Part shown: positions 1 to 8,998 of the stretch, in pieces
Position numbering within the stretch: the stretch's first letter is position 1
Layout of the letters: each line of letters opens with the position of its first letter
NCBI RefSeq assembly: GCF_900099965.1
Contig: NZ_FNDJ01000004.1
Location: 1 to 64,000 of the forward strand
Direction: 5' to 3'
From: Nonomuraea jiangxiensis
GTDB taxonomy: Bacteria; Actinomycetota; Actinomycetes; Streptosporangiales; Streptosporangiaceae
Length of the DNA stretch: 64,000 nucleotides
Translations under genes and position numbers: made by a program
The notes under the pieces: generated by a model
Databases searched by the model: none
Told to the model about the DNA's origin: nothing
The model's input: the letters and a program-made list of their open reading frames with translations, nothing else

Positions 1-135
1 AGCTCCCCGGCTCCCAGCTCCCCGGCTCCCAGCTCCCCGGCTCCCAGCTCCCCGGCTCCCAGCTCCCCGGCTCCCAGCTCCCCGGCTCCCAGCTCGCGGG
101 CTCGCAGCCCCACGTCTCCCAGCTCCCGGGCCCCC
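1..135 (+). repeat. 15-bp tandem repeat tract, probably coding
   Basis: Six perfect 15-bp units (AGCTCCCCGGCTCCC) run from base 1 to 90, followed by three diverged units to about 135. The array is cut by the window edge, so its full copy number is unknown. Read in frame 3 it gives LPGSQ repeats with every codon ending in G or C, the best codon bias of the three frames. It is probably part of the disordered N-terminal region of the protein that follows, although the frames do not join (see the next gene). Confidence 0.85.
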
Positions 136-331
136 AGCAGCCGCGTGAGGCCGCGCCTGTGCGGTCCCAGGCGGCCGCGCCCCTCCAGGGCCACCCCGCC
201 ACCGCCGTGCCCCTCCAGGACCACCCGCCGCTTCCCTCCCGTCCCAGCCGGCCGCGCTCCTCCGGCAGGGCAGCGCGGCCGCCGCGACGCCCCCGGCACC
301 GCCCGGACCCTCGCATCCGCCGTACCCGGCG

Positions 332-1423
332 ATGCCCACCCAGCCCGGTCCGCGGCGGGGCACCGGCTGGATCGTCGCGGCCGGTGTGGCGGGCGTGCTG
401 GTGCTCGTGGCCGCCACCGCCTTCGTCGCCCTCCGCCTCGCCGGCCGCTCCGGCGCCACCACGCCTCCCACCTCGTCCGCCGCCGTGTCCAACACGCCCA
501 CGCCCGTGTCCACCGCCACCCGGATCTCCTCTCCCGCCCCCACGAGCCGCACGATCACCCTGCCCGGCACGTCGGTGAAGGTCATCGAGAGGGCCGGTGA
601 CCCACTCAGGCTCACCTCCTACACCGTGAACAGCGGCAAGCGCCTCTACGTCAGGAAGCACGCCACCGGCGCCTTCGCCCAGAACTCCCGCTATTTCGAC
701 TACGTCCTCAACCTCCGGACCAACCAGGCCCTCGGCACCGACGTGGACTACAGCAGCGACTTCTTCTCCACGGTGTCCGTCGTCGACCACTCCACAGGCG
801 ACAAGCGGGTCGTCAAGATCAGCCGCAGGCCGGTCTATCCCACCACCCCCCGCTGGTCGCCCGACGGCGCGTACGGCCTGGTCACCCTCTACAAGGGCAC
901 GGCCGCCGGCGACACCGACGAGTACGGCTACGCCATCATCGACGTGGCCGCCGGCACCGCCCGCGCCTTCGAGATCAAGGAGCAGGGCGCGGGGGAGTGG
1001 CGCTTCTTCTGGGACGCGGGCGGCCGGGCGGTCGGGACCTGGGTGGCGGGCAGGATGAAGTTCTATGACCTGAACGGCAAGCACCTGCGGACCCTGTCGG
1101 ACGTGGGCTCGCCGGTGTGGGTGGAGGGCGACGACGTCTCACCGTCGGGCAGCCGCTTCCTGGCCCTCTGCACGACCGAGGGCACCTCGCTCTGCGCCCG
1201 CTCCACCTCGGGCGACGACCCGGCCCCGATCACCGTTCCGGTCGCCGGCAAGCGCCTCATCGGCTGGTGGGACGACGACCACCTGGCGGTGTGGCGGGCC
1301 GAGGGCGCCGGGTACGAGGCCGTGGTGACCGACCTGTCCGGCCAGGTGCGCCGGGTGCTCGCGACGGCCCCGCGCAAGGCCGAGTTCGATCGCATGGGCT
1401 TCCGCTTCAGCCGTACCGGGTAG
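332..1423 (+). CDS. membrane-anchored beta-propeller-like protein, 5' end uncertain
   Basis: I do not recognise a named family. From the ATG at 332 the protein has a short proline-rich lead, one transmembrane segment (residues about 10-33), a Ser/Thr/Pro linker, and an extracytoplasmic domain of about 270 residues. That domain carries TolB/WD-like strands such as PRWSPDGAYG, so a membrane-tethered propeller is likely. The true start is probably upstream. In-frame Pro-rich coding continues back to about 149 but has no start codon and is closed by a TGA at 146-148. The repeat tract before it reads best in frame 3, one base out of register. The gene is therefore either frameshifted near 235-260 or carries a sequencing error; 332 is simply the only usable start in this frame. 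Confidence 0.7.
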   Translation: MPTQPGPRRGTGWIVAAGVAGVLVLVAATAFVALRLAGRSGATTPPTSSAAVSNTPTPVSTATRISSPAPTSRTITLPGTSVKVIERAGDPLRLTSYTVNSGKRLYVRKHATGAFAQNSRYFDYVLNLRTNQALGTDVDYSSDFFSTVSVVDHSTGDKRVVKISRRPVYPTTPRWSPDGAYGLVTLYKGTAAGDTDEYGYAIIDVAAGTARAFEIKEQGAGEWRFFWDAGGRAVGTWVAGRMKFYDLNGKHLRTLSDVGSPVWVEGDDVSPSGSRFLALCTTEGTSLCARSTSGDDPAPITVPVAGKRLIGWWDDDHLAVWRAEGAGYEAVVTDLSGQVRRVLATAPRKAEFDRMGFRFSRTG

Positions 1424-1478
1424 TCCTTGGGCACCGGCATCCCTAGGATCAAGGCTGAACCCATTCGAGGGGGTTGGC

Positions 1479-2081
1479 GTGGATATCACCGTCGTCGGCG
1501 AGGGCGCCGTACTGGCCGCGCCCGACATCCTGCGGCTGCACGCGGGGGTCGAGGTCCGCAGGGCGTCGGCCGCGGAGGCGTTCACCGCCGTCCGGGCCGC
1601 CGCCGCCCGGCTGGCCGAGGCGCTGAGCCGGGCGGGAGTGGCGGCGCAGGACGTGCGCACGGTGGAGCTCTCCCTGGGCCCTGAGTACGAGGCGTACCCG
1701 AAGGTGACCGCCTACCGGGCGGCGCAGGGGGTGGAGGTGGTCGTGCGCGACCTCTCCCGGGCCGACCACGTCATCGACACCGTGGCCGGGGTGGGGGAGG
1801 AGGCCAGGCTGAACGGCCTGGCCTTCGAGCTGTCCGACCCCTCGGTCCCGCTGCGGGAGGCCAGGACGAGGGCGTTCCGGGACGCCGCCGCCAAGGCGGC
1901 CCAGTTCGCCGAGCTGGCCGGGCGCCCGCTGGGCCGGGTGGTCTCGGTGAAGGAGGAGCTCAGGGGCGGCCCGGTGCCGATGAGGGCGGCGCTGGAGGTG
2001 GCCGACACCAAGGCCTCGGTCAGTCCCGGCCGCCAGACCCTCTCCGTCACGGTCGAGGTCGGCTACGACTTCGCCGCGTAA
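1479..2081 (+). CDS. SIMPL domain-containing protein (DUF541)
   Basis: A 200-residue protein of the SIMPL/DUF541 family, with the typical opening ITVVGEGAV and the alternating alpha/beta pattern through to SVTVEVGYDF. Family members are usually periplasmic or cell-surface proteins of uncertain biochemical role. No signal peptide is visible here, so this copy may be cytoplasmic. The GTG start is supported by a GAGGGGG ribosome site about 8 bases upstream and a TAGGAT -10 hexamer at 1444-1449, which gives a leader of roughly 25 nt. It is transcribed alone, convergent with nadA. Confidence 0.88.
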   Translation: MDITVVGEGAVLAAPDILRLHAGVEVRRASAAEAFTAVRAAAARLAEALSRAGVAAQDVRTVELSLGPEYEAYPKVTAYRAAQGVEVVVRDLSRADHVIDTVAGVGEEARLNGLAFELSDPSVPLREARTRAFRDAAAKAAQFAELAGRPLGRVVSVKEELRGGPVPMRAALEVADTKASVSPGRQTLSVTVEVGYDFAA

Positions 2082-2084
2082 CCA

Positions 2085-2134
2085 GCCGCCTGGCCGGCCG
2101 CGACCGTAGCCGGCCGCCTGACCGGCCGCGACCG
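2085..2134. repeat. short direct repeat between convergent genes
   Basis: A 22-bp unit beginning GCCGCCTGGCCGG occurs at 2085-2106 and again at 2113-2134 with one mismatch. It fills most of the gap between the convergent SIMPL and nadA genes. It is GC-rich and can fold, so it may take part in termination, but no U-tract is present. Confidence 0.6.
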
Positions 2135-2151
2135 GATTCGCGGCGGCCGGG

Positions 2152-3303
2152 TCAGGGGAGGGCCAGCATGCGGTCCAGCGCCACCTTGGCCCAGTGGGTG
2201 GTGTCCGGGTCCACCGTGATCTGGTTGACGACCTCGCCCAGCACCAGCGACTCCAGCGCCCACACCAGGTGCGGCAGGTCGATGCGGTTCATCGTCGAGC
2301 AGTAGCAGACCGTCCGGTCGAGGAACGAGATGCTCTTGTCGGGGAACGTCTGCGCCAGCCGCTTGACCAGGTTCAGCTCCGTACCGATCGCCCAGCTCGA
2401 ACCCGCCGGCGCCGCCTCCAGCGTCTGGATGATGTGCTCCGTCGAGCCCACGTGGTCCGCCTTGAGCACGACCTCGTGACGGCACTCCGGGTGCACCAGC
2501 ACGTTCACGCCGGGGATGCGGGCGCGGACCTCGTCGACCGAGCCGGCCGTGAAGCGGCCGTGGACCGAGCAGTGGCCGCGCCAGAGGATCATGCGGGCGC
2601 GTTCGAGCTCCTCCCGGGTGAGCCCCCCGTTCGGCCGGTGCGGGTTCCAGACGACGCAGTCCTCCAGCGACATGCCCATCTCCAGCACCGCCGTGTTGCG
2701 CCCCAGGTGCTGGTCGGGCAGGAAAAGCACCTTGTCCCCCTGCTCGAAGGCCCAGTCCAGGGCGCGGCGGGCGTTGGAGGAGGTGCAGACCGCGCCGCCG
2801 TTCCTGCCGCAGAAGGCCTTGATGTCGGCGCTGGAGTTCATGTACGTGACCGGGACCACCCGATCGGCCAGCCCCGCGTCCTCCAGGGCCTCCCAGCACT
2901 CCTCGACCTGGTCGAACGTCGCCATGTCCGCCATTGAGCAGCCGGCCGCCAGATCGGGCAGGACCACCTTCTGGGCGTCGGAGGTCAGGATGTCGGCGGA
3001 CTCGGCCATGAAGTGCACGCCGCAGAACACGATGAACTCCGCCTCCGGCCGGGCGGCGGCCTGCCGGGCGAGCTTGAAGGAGTCGCCCGTCACGTCGGCG
3101 AACTGGATGACCTCGTCGCGCTGGTAATGGTGGCCGAGCACGAACAAGCGGTCGCCGAGCGTCTCCTTGGCCCGGCGCGCGCGCTCCACCAGCGCGGGGT
3201 CGGAGGCCGCCGGCAGCTCGCCGGGGCAGTCGACCCCCCTCTCGCTGTGCGGATCGGTGCCCTGGCCGAGGACGAACAACGGCAGCTCAGTACGGGTGGT
3301 CAT
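2152..3303 (-). CDS. nadA: quinolinate synthase NadA
   Basis: NadA condenses iminoaspartate with dihydroxyacetone phosphate to quinolinate in de novo NAD synthesis, using an oxygen-sensitive 4Fe-4S cluster. The three cluster cysteines are visible in CGVHF (about residue 94), HPECRHE (about 273) and the CYCSTMN region (about 330). At 383 residues it fits the long actinobacterial form. Two in-frame ATGs exist, at 3309 and 3303. The AAGGGGG ribosome site is one base from the first and seven from the second, so 3303 is preferred. nadB and nadC are not adjacent in this window. A 19-bp palindrome lies directly upstream and probably serves as an operator. Confidence 0.96.
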   Translation of the reverse strand: MTTRTELPLFVLGQGTDPHSERGVDCPGELPAASDPALVERARRAKETLGDRLFVLGHHYQRDEVIQFADVTGDSFKLARQAAARPEAEFIVFCGVHFMAESADILTSDAQKVVLPDLAAGCSMADMATFDQVEECWEALEDAGLADRVVPVTYMNSSADIKAFCGRNGGAVCTSSNARRALDWAFEQGDKVLFLPDQHLGRNTAVLEMGMSLEDCVVWNPHRPNGGLTREELERARMILWRGHCSVHGRFTAGSVDEVRARIPGVNVLVHPECRHEVVLKADHVGSTEHIIQTLEAAPAGSSWAIGTELNLVKRLAQTFPDKSISFLDRTVCYCSTMNRIDLPHLVWALESLVLGEVVNQITVDPDTTHWAKVALDRMLALP

Positions 3304-3316
3304 GGCCATACCCCCT

Positions 3317-3335
3317 TATCGTCGGTTTGACGATA
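3317..3335 (-). promoter_or_regulatory. nadA operator-like palindrome
   Basis: TATCGTC and GACGATA form a perfect 7-bp inverted repeat around a 5-base spacer, just before the nadA ribosome site. NAD-synthesis genes in other actinobacteria are repressed by NrtR/NdnR-type regulators, so a similar role is plausible here. The motif itself has not been matched to a known site. Confidence 0.55.
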
Positions 3336-3464
3336 CTCATCATGACACACCGACAAAAGCGGTTATTCCTGGAGGAGGCGACCCGGGAATGTGTGGCAGG
3401 GCGCAGGTGTTGGTAGCGTCATTAGTAGGACGTCAACCAGACAGCCTGGGTAGGGAGTCAGCAG

Positions 3465-3818
3465 ATGACGGTTGAGAGCAGCGAGACCACGACGCAGGGC
3501 CTGATCCTGACTGACGCGGCCGCCGCAAAGGTCAAGAGCCTGCTGGAGCAGCAGGGTGAAGAGGGCCTGCAGCTGCGTGTCGCGGTGCAGCCGGGCGGCT
3601 GCTCGGGCCTGCGCTACCAGCTCTTCTTCGATGACCGGTCGATGGACGGCGATGTGGTGTCGGACTTCGGCGGGGTCAGCGTGGTCACCGACCGGATGAG
3701 TGCCCCCTACCTGATGGGCGCGTCCATCGACTTCGTGGACACGATCGAGAAGCAGGGCTTCACCATCGACAACCCCAACGCCACGGGCTCGTGCGCCTGC
3801 GGCGACTCGTTCAACTAG
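3465..3818 (+). CDS. erpA: iron-sulfur cluster insertion protein ErpA
   Basis: An A-type Fe-S carrier (HesB/IscA family) of 117 residues that delivers clusters to apo-proteins. The three ligand cysteines are present in GGCSGLRY (about residue 46) and the C-terminal SCACGDSF (about 111 and 113). A GGGAG site precedes the ATG, and a TAGCGT -10 hexamer is seen at 3414-3419, giving a short leader. The gene is monocistronic, ending in a strong hairpin. Its position opposite nadA, a 4Fe-4S enzyme, and near a cysteine desulfurase fits a role in Fe-S enzyme maturation. Confidence 0.95.
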   Translation: MTVESSETTTQGLILTDAAAAKVKSLLEQQGEEGLQLRVAVQPGGCSGLRYQLFFDDRSMDGDVVSDFGGVSVVTDRMSAPYLMGASIDFVDTIEKQGFTIDNPNATGSCACGDSFN

Positions 3819-3831
3819 CCGGTGGTCCCCG

Positions 3832-3861
3832 GGTCCCGCTCGCCTTTGTGCGGGCGGGACC
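3832..3861 (+). terminator. hairpin terminator after erpA
   Basis: A 12-bp stem (GGTCCCGCTCGC with GCGGGCGGGACC, one G-U pair) closes a 6-base loop, 13 bases after the erpA stop. There is no clear U-tract, as is common in high-GC actinobacteria. Confidence 0.8.
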
Positions 3862-3920
3862 TTCGCGTATTCTCGGGGGGCCCAATTTTGGCCCTGCTGA
3901 CAACGAGGAAGAAGAATCCC

Positions 3921-4907
3921 GTGCGCATCGCCGTCACCGGCTCCATCGCGACAGATCACCTGATGACATTCCCCGGAAGCTTCGGCGACCAGCTCATCGC
4001 CGAGCAGCTCGATCGGGTGTCACTCTCGTTCCTGGTCGACGACCTCCAGATCCGGCGCGGGGGCTGCGCCGCGAACATCGCCTTCGGCATGGCGTGCCTG
4101 GGTCTCCAGCCGATCCTCGTGGGCGCCGTCGGAAACGACTTCGCGGACTACCGTTCGTGGCTGGAGCGCCATGGCGTGGACTGCGGATCCGTACACATCT
4201 CGGAGACCCAGCACACCGCGCGCTTCCTGTGCACCACCGACGAGCACCACAACCAGATCGCCTCGTTCTACACCGGCGCGATGGCCGAGGCGCGGCTGAT
4301 CGAGCTGCAGCCCGTCGCCGACCGCGTGGGCGGGCTCGACCTGGTGCTGATCAGCCCCAACGACCCCGACGCGATGCTGCGCCACACCGACGAGTGCCGC
4401 CGGCGCGGCATCCCGTTCGCCGCCGACATCTCCCAGCAGCTCGCGCGCATGGCCGACGAGGACATCCGCAAGCTCGTCGACGGGGCCGCCTACCTGTTCT
4501 CCAACGACTACGAGAAGGGGCTCATCGAGCAGAAGACCGGCTGGTCCGACCAGGAGATCCTGGACCGGGTCGGCGTCCGGGTCACCACGCTCGGCCCCAA
4601 GGGCGCCGTCATCGACCGCGAGGGCGAGCCGTCCATCCAGGTCGCCCCCGCCCCCGAGAACGGCAAGGCCGACCCCACCGGCGTCGGCGACGCCTTCCGC
4701 GCCGGGTTCATGTCCGGCGTGGCCTGGGGGCTGTCGCTGGAGCGGTGCGGCCAGCTCGGCAACCTCACCGCCACCCACGTGCTGGAGCGCGTCGGCGGCC
4801 AGGAATACGAGCTCGGCCAGCAGGGCTTCCTCGAGCGTTTCGGCTCGGCCTACGGCGCCGAGGCGAGCGCGGAGATCGCCGAGCACATCCGCTGCTACCA
4901 CCCCTGA
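3921..4907 (+). CDS. PfkB-family carbohydrate kinase
   Basis: A ribokinase/PfkB-type sugar or nucleoside kinase of 328 residues. The N-terminal TGSIATDHL, the GGCAANIAFG substrate region (about residue 47) and the C-terminal signature DPTGVGDAFRAGF (anion hole and catalytic Asp, about 252-264) are all clear. The actual substrate cannot be fixed from sequence; adenosine or a sugar is possible. The GTG at 3921 is chosen because GAGGAAGAAG lies just upstream. A longer in-frame start at 3822 would overlap the erpA terminator. The gene sits in a conserved actinobacterial neighbourhood with erpA and the respiratory genes. Confidence 0.92.
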   Translation: MRIAVTGSIATDHLMTFPGSFGDQLIAEQLDRVSLSFLVDDLQIRRGGCAANIAFGMACLGLQPILVGAVGNDFADYRSWLERHGVDCGSVHISETQHTARFLCTTDEHHNQIASFYTGAMAEARLIELQPVADRVGGLDLVLISPNDPDAMLRHTDECRRRGIPFAADISQQLARMADEDIRKLVDGAAYLFSNDYEKGLIEQKTGWSDQEILDRVGVRVTTLGPKGAVIDREGEPSIQVAPAPENGKADPTGVGDAFRAGFMSGVAWGLSLERCGQLGNLTATHVLERVGGQEYELGQQGFLERFGSAYGAEASAEIAEHIRCYHP

Positions 4908-4918
4908 GCCGCAGGGCC

Positions 4919-4949
4919 GCGATCCCCGTCGCCCGGCGGCGGGGATCGC
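4919..4949. terminator. bidirectional hairpin between convergent genes
   Basis: GCGATCCCC and GGGGATCGC form a perfect 9-bp stem with further pairing inside the loop. It lies between the convergent kinase and TusA-like genes and could end transcription from both sides. Confidence 0.7.
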
Positions 4950-4979
4950 CTGGACGGGCCGGGGGCAGTCCCGGGAAGC

Positions 4980-5225
4980 TCAGTAATTACGCCTGACGTG
5001 GATGGCCCAGCCGCCCTCGGGCAGCTCGTACGACCCCACATGCCGATGTGACTTCAGCCTGCACCACGCCGGCACGTCCGTGTAGGCCGCCGGGTCGTCG
5101 GCCAGCACGGCCACGACGGCGTTCAGCGGGACGAAGTTGATCTGCTCGGCGAGCATGATGATCGGGATCGGGCACTTCTTGCCGAGCGCGTCGATCGTCA
5201 AAGCCGGCTGGGTAACCTCGGTCAT
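4980..5225 (-). CDS. TusA-like sulfur carrier protein
   Basis: An 81-residue member of the TusA/SirA/YeeD family. The CPIPIIML segment contains the CPxP motif whose cysteine accepts persulfide sulfur. The start codon overlaps the stop of the cysteine desulfurase upstream (ATGA), so the two are translationally coupled. The likely role is to receive sulfur from that desulfurase and pass it to thiolation or cofactor pathways; the final acceptor is unknown. Confidence 0.9.
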   Translation of the reverse strand: MTEVTQPALTIDALGKKCPIPIIMLAEQINFVPLNAVVAVLADDPAAYTDVPAWCRLKSHRHVGSYELPEGGWAIHVRRNY

Positions 5226-6364
5226 GCGACTCCTGCGTCCTGGCGGATGCGGCGCACCAGCTCGGGCAGCACGGCGAGAAACCTGTCGACCTCGGCCGCG
5301 GACGTGCCCCTGGGCAGCGACACCCGGACATTCCCATGGGTCAGCACGCCCATGGCTTCAAGAACGTGCGATGGACGAAGCGTACTAGCGGTGCACGAAC
5401 TTCCGGACGATACGGCGAATCCGGCCTTGTCCAGCTCCGTCAGCAGCGCCTCCCCGTCGACGTAGAGACACGAGAAGGTCACGATGTGCGGCGCTCGCTC
5501 GGCGGGATCGCCGATCACCTCCACGTCGGGGACGGTCTTCGGCACCATGTCGCGGATCCTGCCCACCAGCTCCGACAGCCTGGCCTGCTCCTGAGCCGCC
5601 TCCGCGGCCATCGCGCGCAGCGCCGCCGCCGCGGCGACGATGCCCGGCACGTTCTCGAACCCCGGCACCCGCCGCCGCTCCCGCTCGTCCTCCGGCAGGA
5701 ACGAGCGGAACCGCGTGCCCTTGCGCACCACCAGCACGCCCACCCCGGCCGGACCGCCCCACTTGTGGGCGCTGGCGGTCAGCACCGACCAGCCGGGCGG
5801 GATCGGCATGCGGCCGGCCGTCTGCGCCGCGTCCACCAGCAGCGGCACGCCGTGCGCCCGGCAGGCGGCGGCCGCCTCCGCCACCGGCTGCAGGGTGCCG
5901 ACCTCGTGGTTGGCGGTCTGCAGGCAGGCCAGCGCGGTCCCCGGCCGGGCCACCGCGGCGGCGAACCCGTCGAGATCCACCCGCCCGGTCAGATCCACGC
6001 CCACGGTTTCGACCGTGCCGCCGTCGCGTTCGTGCACGCCACCCGCGTGCAGGACGCTGGAGTGCTCCACGGCGCTGGTGACCAGATGGCGCCCGACCCT
6101 TCGCCTGCCGTGTAGGGTGCCGAGCACGCCGAGATGCACGGCCTGCGTGCCGGACGAGGTGAACGACACCTCGTCGGACCGCGCGCCGAGCGCCTCGGCC
6201 ACCTCCGTGCGGGCCTGTTCGAGCAGCAGGTGCGCACGGCGGGCCTGGCCGTAGAGTCTCGCGGGGTCGGCCCAGCCGACGTCGATCGCCGCCAGCAGCG
6301 CCTCGCGCGCCTGAGGGTGGAGCGGCTCGCTCGAAGCCGCGTCGAAATACGCCACGAGACTCAT
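5222..6364 (-). CDS. cysteine desulfurase (NifS/IscS family, class V aminotransferase fold)
   Basis: A PLP enzyme of 380 residues that removes sulfur from cysteine as an enzyme-bound persulfide. The PLP lysine lies in SAHKWGG (about residue 200) and the catalytic cysteine in SSGSSCTAS (about 325). The start is placed at the ATG beginning MSLVAYFDAA, the usual N-terminus of the family; a longer frame to 6466 adds residues unlike the family. It overlaps the TusA-like gene by four bases, so the sulfur donor and a carrier are made together. It is divergent from ctaC. Confidence 0.94.
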   Translation of the reverse strand: MSLVAYFDAASSEPLHPQAREALLAAIDVGWADPARLYGQARRAHLLLEQARTEVAEALGARSDEVSFTSSGTQAVHLGVLGTLHGRRRVGRHLVTSAVEHSSVLHAGGVHERDGGTVETVGVDLTGRVDLDGFAAAVARPGTALACLQTANHEVGTLQPVAEAAAACRAHGVPLLVDAAQTAGRMPIPPGWSVLTASAHKWGGPAGVGVLVVRKGTRFRSFLPEDERERRRVPGFENVPGIVAAAAALRAMAAEAAQEQARLSELVGRIRDMVPKTVPDVEVIGDPAERAPHIVTFSCLYVDGEALLTELDKAGFAVSSGSSCTASTLRPSHVLEAMGVLTHGNVRVSLPRGTSAAEVDRFLAVLPELVRRIRQDAGVA

Positions 6365-6506
6365 CGTCCCACTTGCGGCGCCATCGAGGGGTCGCGCGGG
6401 AGGGCAAGGCACGTGCACGCTAATGTGTCTGCAATCAGCTGTGCATCTGGAAATACGAGCGCCCAAGGGAGAGACTCTTGGGCTTCATCTGTGGGGTAGG
6501 CGATCC

Positions 6507-7337
6507 GTGAGTCCGACTCGCCGTACGACGCGGCGTTCGTTGGCCCGGCGCAGGGTGCCGCGCGCCGCCGCATTGGCGTTGCTGCTGGCCACCGCGACGG
6601 CGTGTGCTAATGACGTTCCTAAGGCCGACTGGTCTCGTGGCCTTCTTCCTGAGCACGTCACCGAGCAGGGCGATGTGGTGCAAAGCCTGTGGAACGGGGC
6701 CTGGATCGCCGCACTCGCCACGGGTGCCGTCGTCATCGCGCTGATCCTGTGGGCGGCCATCTTCCACCGCAAGCGCAGGGCCAAGGCCGAGCTCCCGCCG
6801 CAGGTTCGCTACAACCTGCCGATCGAGATGCTCTACACCTTGATCCCGCTCGTCATGGTGTCGGTGTTCTTCTTCTTCACCGCCCGTGACAGCAACGTGC
6901 TCACCCGCGTTGACGGTGACGCGACGGTGAAGGTCAAGGTGGAGGCGTTCCAGTGGAGCTGGCGCTTCACCACGACCGTCAACGGCAAGACGCTGCAGCC
7001 GGTGGCCGGCGTGCCCGTGAGTGACTACCACCAGGGCCCCCAACTCGTCCTGCCGACGAAGTCGAAGGTCGAGTTCGATCTGTCGACCGACGACGTCATC
7101 CACTCGTTCTGGGTGCCGGAGTTCCTCTTCAAGCGAGACGTCATCCCCGGCATCCCCGAGAACAACCCGGGCCGCAAGTTCGAGATCACGACGCTCGACA
7201 GGACCGGCGTCTTCGCCGGCCGGTGCGCCGAGCTGTGCGGTGTCGACCACAGCCGGATGCTCTTCTCGGTGAAGCTCGTTCCGCAGGCTGAGTTCGACCA
7301 GTACATCGCGACCCACCAGGCTGGGAGTGCCCAGTGA
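6507..7337 (+). CDS. ctaC: cytochrome c oxidase subunit II CtaC
   Basis: Subunit II of aa3 oxidase, 276 residues. It has a lipoprotein-type signal peptide (LLLATATAC), two transmembrane helices (about residues 60-80 and 105-130), and an outer cupredoxin domain. The CuA ligands are in place: His in DVIHSFW (about 198) and [12 protein letters not shown] (about 239-250). The GTG at 6507 gives a proper signal peptide; the frame also opens at 6423 but would add a non-signal extension. Its stop overlaps the ctaD start (GTGA). Confidence 0.96.
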   Translation: MSPTRRTTRRSLARRRVPRAAALALLLATATACANDVPKADWSRGLLPEHVTEQGDVVQSLWNGAWIAALATGAVVIALILWAAIFHRKRRAKAELPPQVRYNLPIEMLYTLIPLVMVSVFFFFTARDSNVLTRVDGDATVKVKVEAFQWSWRFTTTVNGKTLQPVAGVPVSDYHQGPQLVLPTKSKVEFDLSTDDVIHSFWVPEFLFKRDVIPGIPENNPGRKFEITTLDRTGVFAGRCAELCGVDHSRMLFSVKLVPQAEFDQYIATHQAGSAQ

Positions 7338-8998
7338 CCGCCATTCAAGAACCACTAGTCGCGCGCGCGAGGCCCGTCACCAAGGGCCAAGTGATCGCCA
7401 AGTGGCTGTCCTCCACTGATCACAAGATCATCGGGCACCTTTACCTGATCACGTCGTTCGTGTTCTTCCTGATCGGCGGCGTCATGGCGCTGATCATGCG
7501 GGCCGAGCTGGCGCATCCGGGGCTGCAGTTCACCAGTAACGAGCAGTTCAACCAGCTGTTCACCATGCACGGCACGATCATGCTGCTGATGTTCGCGACG
7601 CCGTTGTTCGCCGGCTTCGCCAACGAGCTGATGCCGCTCCAGATCGGCGCCCCCGACGTGGCCTTCCCCCGTCTCAACATGGTGAGCTACTGGCTCTACC
7701 TGTTCGGCAGCATCATCGCCGTGTCGGGCTTCTTCACCCCCGGTGGCGCGGCGTCGTTCGGCTGGTTCGCCTACACGCCGCTGTCCAACGCGATCAACTC
7801 GCCCGGCATCGGCGGCGACCTGTGGATCATGGGCCTGGCCCTGTCCGGCCTCGGTACGATCCTCGGCTCGGTCAACTTCATCACCACGATCATCTGCATG
7901 CGCGCCCCCGGCATGACCATGTTCCGCATGCCGATCTTCACCTGGAACGTGCTGCTGACCAGCATGCTCGTGCTGATGGCCTTCCCCGTGCTGGCCGCCG
8001 CGCTGCTGGCCCTGGAGTCCGACCGCAAGCTGGGCACCCACATCTTCGCCTCGGAGAACGGCGGTGCGCTGCTGTGGCAGCACCTGTTCTGGTTCTTCGG
8101 CCATCCCGAGGTCTACATCATCGCGTTGCCGTTCTTCGGCATCGTGACCGAGGTGCTGCCGGTCTTCAGCCGCAAGCCGGTCTTCGGTTACATCAGCCTG
8201 GTGGCCGCGACGATCTCGATCGCGGGCCTGTCGATCACGGTCTGGGCGCACCACATGTTCCCGACCGGGCAGGTGTTGCTGCCGTTCTTCTCGTTCATGA
8301 CGTTCCTCATCGCGGTGCCGACAGGTGTGAAGTTCTTCAACTGGGTCGGCACGATGTGGCGCGGGCATCTGTCGTTCGAGTCGCCGATGCTGTTCTCGAT
8401 CGGCTTCCTCATCACGTTCCTGCTGGGCGGTCTGACGGGTGTCATCCTGGCCTCGCCGCCGCTCGACTTCCACATCAGCGACACCTACTTCGTGGTGGCC
8501 CACTTCCACTACGTGGTCTTCGGCACGGTCGTGTTCGCCATGTTCGCGGGCTTCTACTTCTGGTGGCCCAAGTTCACCGGCAGGATGCTCGACGACAAGC
8601 TGGGCAAGGTGCACTTCTGGCTGCTGTTCATCGGCTTCCACACCACGTTCCTGGTGCAGCACTGGCTCGGCATGCTCGGCTTCCCGCGCCGCTACGCCGA
8701 CTACAGCGCGGCCGACGGCTTCACCGACCTCAACCTGATCTCGTCGGTGGGCGCGTTCATCTTGGGCGCCTCGACGCTGCCGTTCTTCTACAACGTCTGG
8801 AAGACCTGGCGCAGCGCGCCCAAGGTCACCGTCGACGACCCCTGGGGCTACGGCGGCTCGCTCGAATGGGCGACCTCCTGCCCGCCGCCGCGGCACAACT
8901 TCACCTCCCTGCCGCGCATCAGGTCCGAGCGCCCCGCGTTCGACCTGCACTATCCGCACGTGTCCGCCAAGCCCGCCAAGGCGGAGGTGGAGGCCTGA
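7334..8998 (+). CDS. ctaD: cytochrome c oxidase subunit I CtaD
   Basis: The catalytic subunit of aa3 oxidase, 554 residues and about twelve transmembrane helices. The heme-copper motifs are intact: the CuB His and cross-linked Tyr in GHPEVYI (about 257), the HH pair in WAHHMFP (about 306), and the heme ligands in AHFHYVVFG (about 390). It sits in the ctaC-ctaD-ctaF operon with overlapping starts. It reduces oxygen and pumps protons in the bcc:aa3 supercomplex. Confidence 0.98.
   Translation: MTAIQEPLVARARPVTKGQVIAKWLSSTDHKIIGHLYLITSFVFFLIGGVMALIMRAELAHPGLQFTSNEQFNQLFTMHGTIMLLMFATPLFAGFANELMPLQIGAPDVAFPRLNMVSYWLYLFGSIIAVSGFFTPGGAASFGWFAYTPLSNAINSPGIGGDLWIMGLALSGLGTILGSVNFITTIICMRAPGMTMFRMPIFTWNVLLTSMLVLMAFPVLAAALLALESDRKLGTHIFASENGGALLWQHLFWFFGHPEVYIIALPFFGIVTEVLPVFSRKPVFGYISLVAATISIAGLSITVWAHHMFPTGQVLLPFFSFMTFLIAVPTGVKFFNWVGTMWRGHLSFESPMLFSIGFLITFLLGGLTGVILASPPLDFHISDTYFVVAHFHYVVFGTVVFAMFAGFYFWWPKFTGRMLDDKLGKVHFWLLFIGFHTTFLVQHWLGMLGFPRRYADYSAADGFTDLNLISSVGAFILGASTLPFFYNVWKTWRSAPKVTVDDPWGYGGSLEWATSCPPPRHNFTSLPRIRSERPAFDLHYPHVSAKPAKAEVEA

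Noticed and set aside
145-600. Open frames of about 150 codons in frames 1 and 3 at the window start
   Set aside because: Downstream of about 330 the codon bias and recognisable transmembrane and propeller segments are in frame 2. The other frames are Arg/Pro-rich shadows after about 260, although frame 3 before that may be the true 5' end of the same gene.
7355-8959. 534-codon antisense frame over ctaD
   Set aside because: It is the complement of an essential, fully conserved gene and has a low-complexity Arg/Glu/Gln/His composition typical of shadows in high-GC DNA.
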